In this document: piece after piece, positions 23,957 through 34,984 of the stretch
Layout: every line of letters begins with the position of its first letter
Position numbering within the stretch: the first letter of the stretch is position 1
DNA from: Pseudopithomyces maydicus
Taxonomy: Eukaryota > Ascomycota > Dothideomycetes > Pleosporales > Didymosphaeriaceae
NCBI GenBank assembly: GCA_026873275.1
Contig: JANTUC010000007.1
Coordinates: 1,736,001 to 1,800,000 of the forward strand
Direction: 5' to 3'
Length of the DNA: 64,000 nucleotides
The notes under the pieces: generated by a model
Told to the model about the DNA's origin: nothing
The model's database searches: none
Seen by the model: only the letters and a program-made list of their open reading frames with translations
Made by a program: the position numbers and the translations under genes

Positions 23957-24893
23957 TCACTCGTCGTCGCCAATCTGCGCACATTAGCATGACTCTACAA
24001 GCATCCAAACGTGCATTTGAACTGACCTTGGGGGCGAGGTAGAATCGCAAGTAGCTATTGCCATCCACCAAAGGATATTCGACCAGCAGCGGCACCTCAG
24101 CGGAAAGCTTGAGGTTGACGTCTGAGCTGAGTCCGCTCGCCTTGCAGAAGTTGACGAGATACTTGAGCGAGAAAGTCAGGGAAACAGGCTCGGTCATCTC
24201 GATTGAGACACTGTTCTCTGGCTTCTCTACATCAGAGCTGCTTCGCAGATGAACCGACCCAGAGCCAATATCACCCGTGCAGCTGAACAGGACACCGTCT
24301 TTGGAGCACTCGATCGCAACTATTTACACATTAGCTTAGTATGGTTGGCGCAGCATGTGGCCGTACCTGACTCTGACAGTGCGCTAAGGTCGCGGACGAT
24401 GCGCTGGAACTCGGCAGCAGGCATTTTGATAGAAGCAGAATATTCCGTATCAGGGATGCCCAAGTGCTCCTGGTCAATGTCCATGAGCTTGATGTCGTAC
24501 TCGCTGATCCTATCCTGGTTGGTTGTTTCGAAAGTGAGGTTGACGACATTTGGTGCGTCCTCTGCTTTGATAGTGAGAATATCCTCTGGTCCAGCTGCGC
24601 GGAGGACCTTTGTCAGAGAGCCCAAGTTGATACCGAGCGAGATGTTGCGATCGCAGCGGAAACCCTCGAAAGCGCCGGTTACGAGCATCATCGAGACCAA
24701 GGCAACGTGCGAGTTGTCCATGGCCTGCAGGGCGATACCGGAGTCATTGCAGTCGAAGTTGCAATCCTGCACAAGATCCTTAACAGCGTCGACCACCTTC
24801 TTGAACAGGCTGGCCTGAGCTAAGCGTGCCTCGAGCACTGCAGACGGTCAGAAACGTCGGAATCATTTTTGCTGTGCAGACTTAATACTCACT
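23957..24893 (-). CDS. PCNA: proliferating cell nuclear antigen (sliding clamp)
   Basis: Exons: 24893 (only the A of the start codon), 24367-24837, 24027-24319, 23957-23974; 260 residues. The start codon is split: A at 24893, a 55-nt intron starting GTGAGT, then TG at 24837-24836, giving MLEARLAQASLFKKVVDAVK. The last exon is 18 nt and adds IGDDE and the stop. The clamp fold is clear: LVQDCNFDCNDSGIALQAMD, centre loop, SLTFSLKYLVNFCKA, and the C-terminal FYLAPKIGDDE. PCNA forms a trimer around DNA and tethers polymerases and repair factors. The encoded clamp has no visible defect. An MCB-like doublet lies upstream. Confidence 0.95.
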
Positions 24894-25830
24894 GATGAGT
24901 TGATTTGTGTGTAGTGGGGTTAAAAAGCGGAAAGGGGGTGGTGGAGCGGGAACGTGAGGTCGTGGCGTGGTGTAAGTGTGTTGTGTGAGGCTGTGAGAGA
25001 AGGTTTGGGCAAAGTCGTGTGTAGCGACGCGCTCGACGCGTTCAAGCGCGAAGCAATTAAGCTTGGACCACAAAGCCCCCACTCACGTGGCATGCTAGCC
25101 ACCTGCACCTGGGCACCTGGGCACCGCCTGCCACCAGTCAAGCATATCGTTATGTGCATACGGATTTGGATGATCTAATGATATATTCGCTCTAGGTCAT
25201 GATAGATTGGTGTATGCAAAATCTGGATCGATCAAATGAGTTCAAGTTTAACATTACATTATATCAAGAGAAAGACTGATAATCCTGGAATTGGCATGGC
25301 TGCTGAAGAGTCAAGAGCGCCCACGAAACAATAGGAATGAAGAACAAGTTAGAGAAACCTTGTATATATGCATTTTAAGACCCCAAAAGGATCCCTCTCC
25401 GTCCGAGCGATCAGTTGAACCACTAGGAGGAAGCCACACATGAAAATGTTCTTCCCAATTCTCACAGGGAATCGAGCAGTTGCAACCCAAATTCAGGGGT
25501 ATCATCTCCGTTACAGTGGGCATCAAGACCTAACTCTACTACGGCTGCATCCGGCAGGAGCTCACGCAACCTGAACCACTGAACAGGGTAAAGAGATCCC
25601 AGGTGCCATCTCGACTCGGTCTTCGCCTATTCCATTGAATCCATGCTGAAGCCGCTGGTAGAGATCCCGATAGTGCCTTGCCGTAGCTCTCTAATGCAAT
25701 ATGCCCCGATTGCGTCCGCGTGGCCCGTGGCAGTGCCCTCTCGCATGCATGACCCGCACATCACCACCAGCTCTACAAGCCAGTTCACCCCACGCTCTTT
25801 TATATGACCCAACCAACCAAGGTACTCTCT
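24894..25830. other. PCNA promoter and gene-free stretch
   Basis: About 940 bp between the PCNA start and the 3' end of EMC6. The first 200 bp hold the MCB-like doublet and a GC-rich promoter; 25180-25830 shows nothing recognisable. Confidence 0.5.
25027..25041. promoter_or_regulatory. MCB-like doublet upstream of PCNA
   Basis: ACGCGC at 25027-25032 and ACGCGT at 25036-25041, about 135-150 bp before the PCNA start base. The arrangement mirrors the doublet before dUTPase (ACGCGC then ACGCGT, 1 bp apart there and 3 bp apart here). MBF-type cell-cycle control is the known role of such sites in yeasts; here it is inferred. Confidence 0.5.
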
Positions 25831-26257
25831 TCATGCCCTCACAAGCCCATAGAACAAGGTCCACGTCAGCACGAAGCTGCTCAACCCGTTGAATACATCC
25901 CCGCCCCACATGTCTCCCAGTGGGCGGTGAAAGTAGTCGCCAGGCTTGCCGTCAGTGCGCATCGCAAATATCAACGCTGATACGATGAGAGACCCAACGA
26001 GGTAGAAGATGAAGCCTGGATATGACTCGAGGCCAAGGGTTCCTGCGGCGACGCCGAAGAGGGATGCGGTCAGATTGCGAATGTTCGAGACTACCTGGTG
26101 GCAACTGTCAGAATGATACACTTGGGGAAAGGGCCGTATGCGTTACAAGGCGCATGCGTCTAGCTCGTGGGTAGCCCTGACGTACCTGGGTGTTGTGCTG
26201 CACGCTGGTGACAACGATGGGGTTGATGGTCAACTCCCGCTCCTCGGCCGTAGACAT
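25831..26257 (-). CDS. EMC6: ER membrane protein complex subunit 6
   Basis: Two exons: 26186-26257 and 25831-26094, with a 91-nt intron; 111 residues, the usual EMC6 length. Exon 1 reads MSTAEERELTINPIVVTSVQ; exon 2 starts VVSNIRNLTASLFGVAAG and has two to three membrane helices (ASLFGVAAGTLGLESYPGF, FYLVGSLIVSALIFAM, LSSFVLTWTLFYGLV). EMC6 is the core transmembrane subunit of the EMC insertase that places tail-anchored and multi-pass proteins into the ER membrane. An unspliced frame replaces the conserved N terminus with intron-coded residues, so the spliced form is chosen. Confidence 0.88.
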
Positions 26258-27065
26258 GGTGAAATTGGTTTCGGGGTTGTGCGGCGGTCTAGGTGACTAC
26301 GACTACTGCTACAGATGCGCTCTCGATTTACTACGCCGACGCTACTGCGGGGATGGAGGAACACGGGCTGGGTCGGACGCTGGCCTCGTCGATCCCAGTG
26401 TAGTGGTCAGGCCGGATGCGCGAGGAAGAGTGTTCGGCCGCTGGGACTTGGCTGTGTGGCGTCTGCGTGGGTAGCGACTCGTGTGGGTGAACGTTGACAC
26501 CGACTGTTGTTGACGTTCGCACCGTCGGGCGTGAGATTCACCGGCTCGCAGGAGCGCACGGACCATAGTAGTCATCGCTCGGCCTCGCCCCAATTAGTGA
26601 TCGGGTTATTCGCGCAGACGCAGCTGCATTGCTATGTATGTTAAAGCCGATACGGGCGCAAGGCTGCGCAACTGACTAGGGTGGAAAGGTGTACGAATTG
26701 CGGAACATGCGGAACGTGCGGAACGGGCCATGCAGGTGTGTGGTCAACACGTTACAGCCTAGATGTAATCTTTACGAGGTATTCAGTAGGAGTTTTACAA
26801 AATCGCGTTAAACATTAAAGTCGATCATACCATAAATGATCAAAAGAAGTACATTAAGTTGATGTAGAACCTTGCCAATGCAGAAGCGATTCTTGGCAGA
26901 AGTAACTGTGAGCGGAATTCCGATCGGACTTTGTCTCATTTTATAGTACATTGAGGTTATGAGATGAGATTGGTGTAAATTTTGCTATTTCAATCTAGCT
27001 ACGAGGGCACCAGGCCTTTGGCTATCAGATCAAGCACATGCACGTATCAGCGGCGTCTGGCAGTA
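26258..27065. other. gene-free stretch
   Basis: About 0.8 kb upstream of EMC6 and downstream of the next minus-strand gene. GC-rich near EMC6 (promoter), AT-rich to the right. No other feature was seen. Confidence 0.5.
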
Positions 27066-27992
27066 TCAGTCGAGACCCTCCATCAGATTGCCGTAATCTT
27101 CGAGGTAACTTAAGTTTATTAGCCACATGATATAGTTATGTCCAATCGAACTTACTTCTGCAGATGGATTGGCAGAACGTAGTGAGGTAACTCGTTCGCG
27201 ACTCGTAACAGTGCAAGTGCTTGTTGAAAGTACTGACTGTTCATTCGCGACGACGATACGTTGCCTAGACTCATGCATGCTTCGGCGGCCTAGCAAGCTT
27301 ACGTCAGTAGGGTGAATTAGATTGTATGGGAAAACATGGCTACTCACAAGGGATAGCAAATCGCCTGTCAACTTATCCTGCGTGCGAGCCATTTCCACTG
27401 CGCGTCTTAGATACTCGACTGCTGGCAATAAGATTCCACGCGCTTCTACATAGTCAGCCGTATGCAATCGGCTTTCAGCTTCCACGTTTCCCCTGATCAT
27501 GCGTCTGTTTTCTTCACTGCTTGACAAATGGACGGACGGACTTCCTCCACTGCTAATCGAGCTTTGTTCGGAGTGGTGAATCCTTGCCAGGGACTTCTGA
27601 GCCCGGAGTAGCCAATTTCGACCGATCACTGTTCACTGTAAGTACGCGTTCAGTAAGACCAAATGTCAGCTTGTACCGGTGAGTAGATCCACATCGTTTG
27701 GATATACCTGAAGAAGCGTCACGGCTTGCTTTAGGCACCAATTGGCGATGTCAAGGACGCCCCCTGAGTCGGCATCGGCGAAGGCCACGCGTTGGAATAT
27801 AGTGATGAGTGGCAATTGCCAGCTCCTTCTATCCTCATCCGGAGTGGTATCACCGAACTCCAAGACTCCAGTGACGTTTCGAATGGCGTGCAGATGATCT
27901 CTCCAACTGTCGTGGTTGGTATTGAAAGCTGTTGTAATGTGATCAACAGTAGACATGAGTGTCCTGACTGCGTTTCCGTCTAACGTATCCAT
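27066..27992 (-). CDS. conserved fungal protein of unknown function (257 residues)
   Basis: Four exons: 27677-27992, 27348-27628, 27156-27289, 27066-27108; introns of 48, 58 and 47 nt. The protein begins MDTLDGNAVRTLMSTVDHIT, has a conserved-looking core SWQLPLITIFQRVAFADAD, WCLKQAVTLLQVYP and IGRNWLLRAQKSLARIH, then a Ser-rich linker, TADYVEARGILLPAVEYLRR and AAEACMSLGNVSS, and ends LQNYLEDYGNLMEGLD. It is mostly helical and resembles a TPR-like helical repeat, without a clear TPR signature. I recall similar proteins across Pezizomycotina without a named function. No signal peptide or membrane segment. Confidence 0.75.
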
Positions 27993-29832
27993 TTGGATCG
28001 ACGATGAACAAGATAGTTTAGGAGCAACGAATAATGGGGATGAGAAACAGCAATATAGCCAGAATTGGTAGGGACATGCAGAGAACTACAAGGCAAACCC
28101 GAAGTAAAAGACAACAAACAGTGTGAAGGAGTGTGAGAAGGGCAGTGAACCAGAAGGCTGGGTTCGGTGAGACGAACAGCTGATATATAAATGGATAGAA
28201 TCAAGGAAAATACCAAGGGCGTTCAGCTGAAGATACGATCTACGACAGCCTCATAAACAAGGTATTTTGATGAATGAGGACAGATGTAGGTCCATGCAGA
28301 CGGCCAGGGGACAAGATGAAAGTAGTAAGGTAGCATCAAAGAGGTGGCTGAGATAATAGGCCTAGATATTTGTGCACGGCTTGTGGCAAGAACAGGAGTG
28401 TGCCTGCCGTAGTCCAGTCAGAGACGGTGCTAAAATGCATTGTTCGTATGGACACGGAATGCACGGAGCGAGGATAAGACCCCTCCACGTAGAGTGCCAT
28501 TAGCATGCGCGAGGAATTTTTTACATGCACCAGAATGTTAGGATACTCAGCTCCTACTCCAGGTAGTATGTGTTTATTATTGTAGGGAGGAAAGGCAGGT
28601 GTCATCGGACCCGACCCCAGGGAAATATCTATCACGTAGTTTGGACCCTTAGTGCTGCTGGTAGTCTAGTGTTATCTGGCGCCATGGTGTACACCCATTT
28701 CGGGACCCTGCATCTACACTTTGGTATAGCTCGGAGAAGTTTCGCGATGATGAACACAACGATGCATATCTTAGACGAACAGGTGTACTGGCGTTTTACT
28801 AATCGTCCGGGGTGCCGGTGCCGGTGCCTGTAGTCGCTGCTTACCTACTAGGTAGACATGATAGGGCTGCATGGATCGGCCGCTGAGCCGCTGTCAGCCT
28901 CTAAGCCGTTCGAGGCTCCAGTTCCAGTGCAATGAATACGATAGACGAATTTGATTCCGCATTAGCGAATATGCATCGCTTAGAATGCGGACCCATGCAG
29001 TCATTTGGAACGCTGTAGACGCCGAAAGTTGATTACGCAAGAATGCCCTGAGAGAGAGACTCTGGACGGCCCGGTTGGGCCAGAAAGAAATTGTATGGAG
29101 TGAAGTGGGAGCTTCGTGTTCGTGGTTACTTTGACACCCGAAGCTGGCAATGCTTTGTCAGGACGGCATTAACAAAATGTAGCTACCCGAATCCTGTCGC
29201 GACGGTTTTGCGGGTGCCGAACGTATGTAGTATACTAGGGGTTATACGTAATCCCTACAGCAGGTCTAACGACTTGGAAGCTTCCATAGGGCTCTGTGCT
29301 CGAGGCTATTCTGGTTTTACAAATGCTAGCGTGGGTGGCCAGGAAAGAGGCGTACGCCAAGACGGGATATCTGGAGAAGCCCCACGCGCATGGCGGCGAT
29401 GGCTGACTGACGTCGACCGGGTATGCTTGCGCAGAAAAGTTGCTGTCAAAGGTTCGGCAAAAGTAAGAGAGCGATGCGAAACCAAAAGTGACGTCGGGTC
29501 CACCGGCGGCGGCGCTCGGAGGAGGAGTGGCACGTTCACGGCTAGTTTGATTGCGCCCAATCAAACTTCCGGGCAACGCGCACGCTACCCCGAACTGTTG
29601 CACCCTGCCCCAGAGTTACCCGCGATCTCCCCTATCACTACCGTGTCAAGACTGCCATTGATTGCTACCCACCTCGCCCCAAGTGCTCACCACCACCACA
29701 TATTTGCTGTATCTGAAAGCACCTTCGAGCCTTCCCGGACCGTTCCGCGTGCCTTCCGAACACAAAGAGGGGCCCACACAAGCGCATCCCCCATTCCGCA
29801 GACAGCCACCCGTGGGGTTGCGCCATGCGCTG
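27993..29832. other. gene-free stretch between divergent genes
   Basis: About 1.8 kb. Open frames near 29091-29849 have no coding character and overlap the C-rich leader of the next gene (29560-29830). The left half is AT-rich with no recognisable feature. Confidence 0.5.
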
Positions 29833-31808
29833 ATGGAGCTCGTTGTTGAAGACTCGCCGCTGGCCGAGTACCTGGAAGGTCTGCAGCTTCCCGTCCCGCC
29901 ACTATTATAAATCACCCGAATTGACAGTCATGCCAGGCCAAGGTCATGGCTCCGTCGCATCGTCCTCTCCCCCGAGCTCCCCCACGCACGCCCAAGTCAG
30001 CTTTGCGCCTCGAGGCCCGTCGACGTTACAGTCACGCATACGCAACAGGCTACCGCAGCCGCTGCGGGTGAACGTCGGCCACCAAGCGTCCATTGCCCGC
30101 ATCCACAGCGCCTGTTCGGTATGGTGTGCCCTTTAATCTCCTCTACCCCCGCTGACACACCCCCAGAGGGCAGTCAACTCACGTCTCGGCCGCGCCGACA
30201 ACCAGCGATTCCTCGAGCACTTCCGCTACCTCATCGTTGCCTCCCAGCTGCTCAACGAACCCGAGCGCCTACGCGCCACAGCTGCCCCTCATTTCTCGCC
30301 TGCCGGCCCACTCAACGAGTTCCAGGTCGCCACTATCAATGTGACCGGCGCTGCTCTCACTGGCGCGACTGCCTTCACCTTGGTCTGGCTGATACATTGG
30401 TCGCGAAAGCGCGCATCCGGCTTTAGTTGGAGTCGCCTCGCCCTTGTTGCAGCTGTGTTTGCTGCAGTTGCCACTGCCTGCTACACCTTCGTGCGCCGGC
30501 AGTGGCTGCAGTACCTCCGTCAGCAAGCCGTCGAAGGTGCATCTGCCCTGGTCACAAATCTCCAAGCCTTCGAGACCTCCACCTCGGCTGCTCTAGCGCT
30601 TATACAAGAAGTCGAGCTTGTCTCTCGCGGTTACCGGTTGTGTGTAAACCTCCTGCCTAAACTCGTATGCAACTCACTGATCCCTTTGCAGAAGCAGTCC
30701 CTTACCCCCTATTTCGCGGCTCGAAGAGAAGGGCCAAGCTCGTCGCTGCCACCGACTACGTAAAACGCTACATGCCGCATACGCCGAGACCATACCCAAG
30801 CTTCTGGAACAGAGTGGGGTGCTGAAGCAGCTAATTCAAGACGACGACTTGGAGAGATACCTTGACGTATACGATGTCAGTAATCCGGATTTGCAAGACG
30901 CGGGTCAGGGATACAACCAGTCCGAGTTTGAAGACAATGAGACCTTGAAAGCACTCCGTGTGCTGCAGTATCGTCTTTCTACCCTACGCCGCGTATATCT
31001 GTGCTCACTACTTGCCTTGGAAGCGGATGGTGGAAAACCTGATTTCGCCAGGTGGACCGTTGTTGTGGATTCCATGGTGATCCTAGCCGCCACGGCCGGT
31101 GAATGGACTGAGAAGTTTAATCGCATCGTCCAGGAGGAAGACCAACCATTGCCGTCTCCACTGAAGATACAGCCTACACCGCATCGGGAGCGGATCCGTA
31201 ATTCTGTGCGCAAGCTGACTGGCTTATCGCAAGGTATTCGTGGGTTGCAGGCAAAAATGCAAATTCTTCGCGAGGAATCTCACAGGAGCCTGGAAGACTC
31301 GGAAGATGCAGTCGAGCTCGGGAGTCAATTAATGGCGCAATATGACTCCATTGGCACAGACCTCAAAAATCTTGTGCAAGCATGGGAAGCAGGCCGGAAC
31401 GCTCTTACCATGAACATCGACCGGCACGAGCGCCGCATATCCCAGGCTTCTAGTGGCTTGCGTTCCCCCGTGCCCAGCCTAGGTGGTCTTACAGCTGTTG
31501 AGGAAGGCAGTCCGTCTGACGCACTGCGCGCGCTCAATGGAGATACACTGAGCCCACAGGCGTCCGCCCCAGCAAGTGAAGGCAGTAATTCGGATGACGA
31601 AATCTTCGAAGCCATCGCCATACCTAAAACTAGGATGTCGATGACAAGAGAAGAGCGCATGCAGAAGATACAAGAAGATCGCGCGCGACAAGCATCCGCA
31701 CGGGAGCAGCGTGAAGCCAACAACAATGTAATGAAGGAGCTCGAGTCGGTGCTCAAGATTGCCCGACCCCAGCGTTTTGGCCCCACCGGCAGGATAACGA
31801 GCATATAA
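29833..31808 (+). CDS. vezatin / Inp2-like membrane protein
   Basis: Four exons: 29833-29878, 29928-30118, 30167-30636, 30692-31808; introns of 49, 48 and 55 nt; 607 residues. The N terminus MELVVEDSPLAEYLEG matches the start I expect for fungal vezatin-domain proteins. Exon 3 holds RFLEHFRYLIVASQLLNEPE and two adjacent membrane helices (VTGAALTGATAFTLVWLIHW, LALVAAVFAAVATACYTFV). Exon 4 carries long helical segments (LEQSGVLKQLIQDDDLERYL, LSQGIRGLQAKMQILREESH) and a basic C-terminal coiled coil. In yeast, Inp2 is the peroxisomal receptor for myosin V; vezatin binds myosin VIIA. A role in organelle inheritance is inferred from family only. Confidence 0.78.
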
Positions 31809-33768
31809 CCGATTTAACGACCACAGGCGGCGTTTTGCTTTCTTTTTGTACTGGTTTTTTTGGTGAACAGGGCTTTAAACCCGGAAAAACAATACCGCTT
31901 ACACCAGCATTTCCTTGCGTCAGATTTCTTGGGGCTTATATATCTGCATTGAGGCATGGATCTGGGCCTGCCTGGGAGTTTAGCATGTAGCGTGCGGTTT
32001 CAGAGATAAAACCACCATCATATTTTTGGCTATTTGGGTGGTAATTTTTTTGGGATTTGGGGGAAGTAGACTGCATAGGAGAGATTCGGTTCTGGCATTG
32101 TGCCGTCTGTCTTAATATGTAATGTATGAATGAACAAGGCTTAGGCCGTATGAACATACTATTCGATGACGGGATGAATTGAATTAGGTGAATTGGTAGT
32201 AATGGAGGAAGTGATGGTATGGCAAGCAGGGTATCGACGATGACATGTGGGCTGGTATAGAGAGTCGACGTGTACAAATTCTGTAGAGTCCGCAGCACAT
32301 TGGCTAATTAGCTTCTGTCGTCATGGACCGGTCACATCATTTACACCGATATCGAAAATGCTAATGGCATTTATGGAATTGCTCATTCTTCGCACGAAAT
32401 CCCAATAGTGATAGGGCCGTTAGCGATAGTGGCGGTAGGGCTCACTATGCCATTCTTTCTCCGGTCGCTCCTTGTGTACACTTGTGTAAGGCCGCTAGAC
32501 CAAAGACAAGGATAATACACCAAGACCGGAGAATTCTGTGCTGCCAGGTCGGGTGTAACGCTTCGCAATGATCAATGCCGTATGCAGATAACCACGTTCG
32601 ATTCACCGGACCTGAAGATCAGATGCTTGGAGCCTTACGTCCTTGTGTACCGACGATAACGAGTCAGGGGATCAACCGCCACAATTTCTCAAGATCAGCT
32701 CGCCGATCAAAGTAGAAAGCGCCTTTATGGAAACCGTTCGTAGTGCAAGGAAGCTGCATAACGATAGCGTAATCAGACTGTAAAGAGAACGACACTAAAA
32801 TAGGCTCTGTGGCGAAAGATCTGGAGATTATGTGGCGGTATGATGGGAACTTCCATTGACTTAGGCTATTTCAAGGCCTTCCAAGGTTCTTATGCGCCCG
32901 CCGATATAGTGTGACCCATACCCTGTCCTCGTTCACGACGTTGCCTAAGAGGGGTAGCTGTAGGCTCTCCAAGGACCAGCCATGAAGCTGAACCTTGGAC
33001 CATGGGTGATTCAAGAAAAATCCTGCAAGCCCTCTCCAAAGCTTTGGGCGTGTTCTAGCCTGTCATTGGATTGACAAGGCCAACCATGCTCGGGTCTACG
33101 TACCTTTGGGCTCTTCCGATCGAGTCACAGCCCAACGACAAATGACTCTGCCTGGTCATGAGCTAACCTATCGAATAGGTGCAGTATAAGGCCGACCCGA
33201 TGCAGCTTCCCGTCATATCCTTGCGGGTGAGCAGGGTACCATCTAGTGGAGCTGCTGTCGTCTTGTCCGGCCGTGGGTACCCAAACTAAACTAGCGGGTC
33301 GCGCTGGCAGTTTCCAAAGCGGGTCCTTGTGAACAACGTTTATTCCAACCTCATATCTTCCTCCTCGTTACTTCTAACTCGGATACAGACGTTCGTGAGG
33401 ATGCCTCCTATACGATTTAATTTCTTCGAAGCCGTTGGGTATACATGGGAACTAAGAGTTAGCATCAGCATGCACCGCCTCACTCCAAGACGAAGCTTGA
33501 ACCGACTGCCATCGAGTCTGCGAGTACCTGTCTCAGCCTGCAATGAGAGATGAGCGTCAACTATTCATTTCAAAAACAGTCGGAAGACAGTAACAGTATA
33601 CTTCAGACCAAAACACAACCCGTTGTTCTCTTTAAAAACGATAGCGGCGAAACGAACCGACAGCTGAAACGAACCGAAATGTCATTTACGAAACTACATT
33701 AGCAACAACAGATATCCTCCCAATCGGTTCAACGGAAGATCGCGCGACCTCCCGCATACATGTGCACT
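31809..33768. other. gene-free stretch
   Basis: About 2 kb between the 3' ends of the vezatin-like gene and the first C2H2 gene. No frame with coding character, no RNA gene and no clear repeat. Confidence 0.5.
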
Positions 33769-34984
33769 TCAGGAGCGAGGCCGGGCTGCTCCAGGAGGGG
33801 CACCATGCCTCTTGCGCCTGTGTGTCAAGACAGCATCTGAACGGCGGAAAAGTTGTCCGCAATCGGGACACGGACATTCCCTGGTCTCAGAAAAGGCTTT
33901 GCAATTAACAGATTTCTGATGCCGATGTAAATTGCCTTTCGCATGGGCACCCCTGAGTACATGCCCGCAAGGACACTGGACCGTAAATACTGTTCCTGAA
34001 TCAACTTGTGTATCGTCACCTACGTCGTCCAGAGCTTCGACTGTGCTTTGATAATACGCATCTTCGAGAATGGATACAGGTGCGACTGCCGAGGAGCCAC
34101 GGCGGTTGACAGCAGGAGAAGACACTTGTAAGCTACTGGCATATCAGCGTCTGCTTGCAACGATGAAAAAAGCACTTACGGGGATGATGCACCGCCTGCC
34201 AAGCTATAATCACTTGTGTATTGGCCCGCCTGGTTATACCCCATCACCGTATTTCCTGGGTATCTACCTATCGATGCTTCACTGTGCTATTTTGTTAGCA
34301 ACTCGCGCCGACCACACGGATCTTGTCCCGATACCTGTGGGTCTGTTCCGGAGATCTAAATCTGGTCGGCATTTGGGTTGATCCCGGAGCATACGTTTCT
34401 AGCGTCGACACCATTTGCTCTCTGTACTGTCCGCTTCCTGTAGACCAAGATGTTGTCATTCCGGAATATCCAAAGTTTGGAGAACGAGCATAGGCGGACA
34501 TGCGGTCATCATAAACGGGGGCCGGATGGTTTGTATTTTGACTAGGTGTCACATACGTCGTGCCTAAAAGCGCTCGTTACTATTAGTAGCCCAGTTTGAT
34601 CTCCTTCGAAGCTACTCACTGTATGCAAACAAAGTCTGGGGTTGGTCCTCCCACACACTTTGTCCACTGGCTGAGTGGGCATTCACTATAGACCCAGCCG
34701 TCGTTGCTAAGTTCCTGTTGTAGTACTGTCGCTGCCTGGGCACACTCGGTGATTGTCCGTCTGCGCCTGCCATCTCCTATCGAACGTTGCGGAAACGACT
34801 GGTCAAGTAGCGCCGGCGGTCGATGGTTCTCTGTAAGGCTAGGCTCTATCGTCTCCAGGCCGGCGCGCGACACAATGCTTCGAAACCTCTGATGGTTCAA
34901 TAAGACTGGATCTCTGGCAGCAGATATCTCGCAAGTGAATGTAGATGCCGTGGGTGGTCGATGTCTACCCCGCGTTCTGTTGAC
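33769..34984 (-). CDS. C2H2-type zinc-finger protein, copy A (5' end not resolved)
   Basis: Exons on the minus strand: 34620-34984, 34335-34541, 34180-34281, 33769-34135, all splice phases agreeing; at least 346 residues. The first exon listed begins at an acceptor in phase 0, so a further upstream exon carries the start; I could not fix it. After a disordered Ser/Pro/Tyr-rich middle (YARSPNFGYSGMTTSW, YNQAGQYTSDYSLAGG), the C-terminal part has CPCGHVLRGAHAKGNLHRHQ and CPCPDCGQLFRRSDAVLTHR, two zinc-finger-like units, and a basic end. Likely a nuclear DNA-binding protein. It shares the pattern AKGN..RH and F+RSD..L.H.RK+H with copy B at 39.1-40.6 kb, same strand. Confidence 0.6.

Noticed and set aside
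29091..29849. 252-codon plus-strand frame before the vezatin-like gene
   Set aside because: Composition is not protein-like and it overlaps the promoter/leader and true start exon of that gene in another frame.
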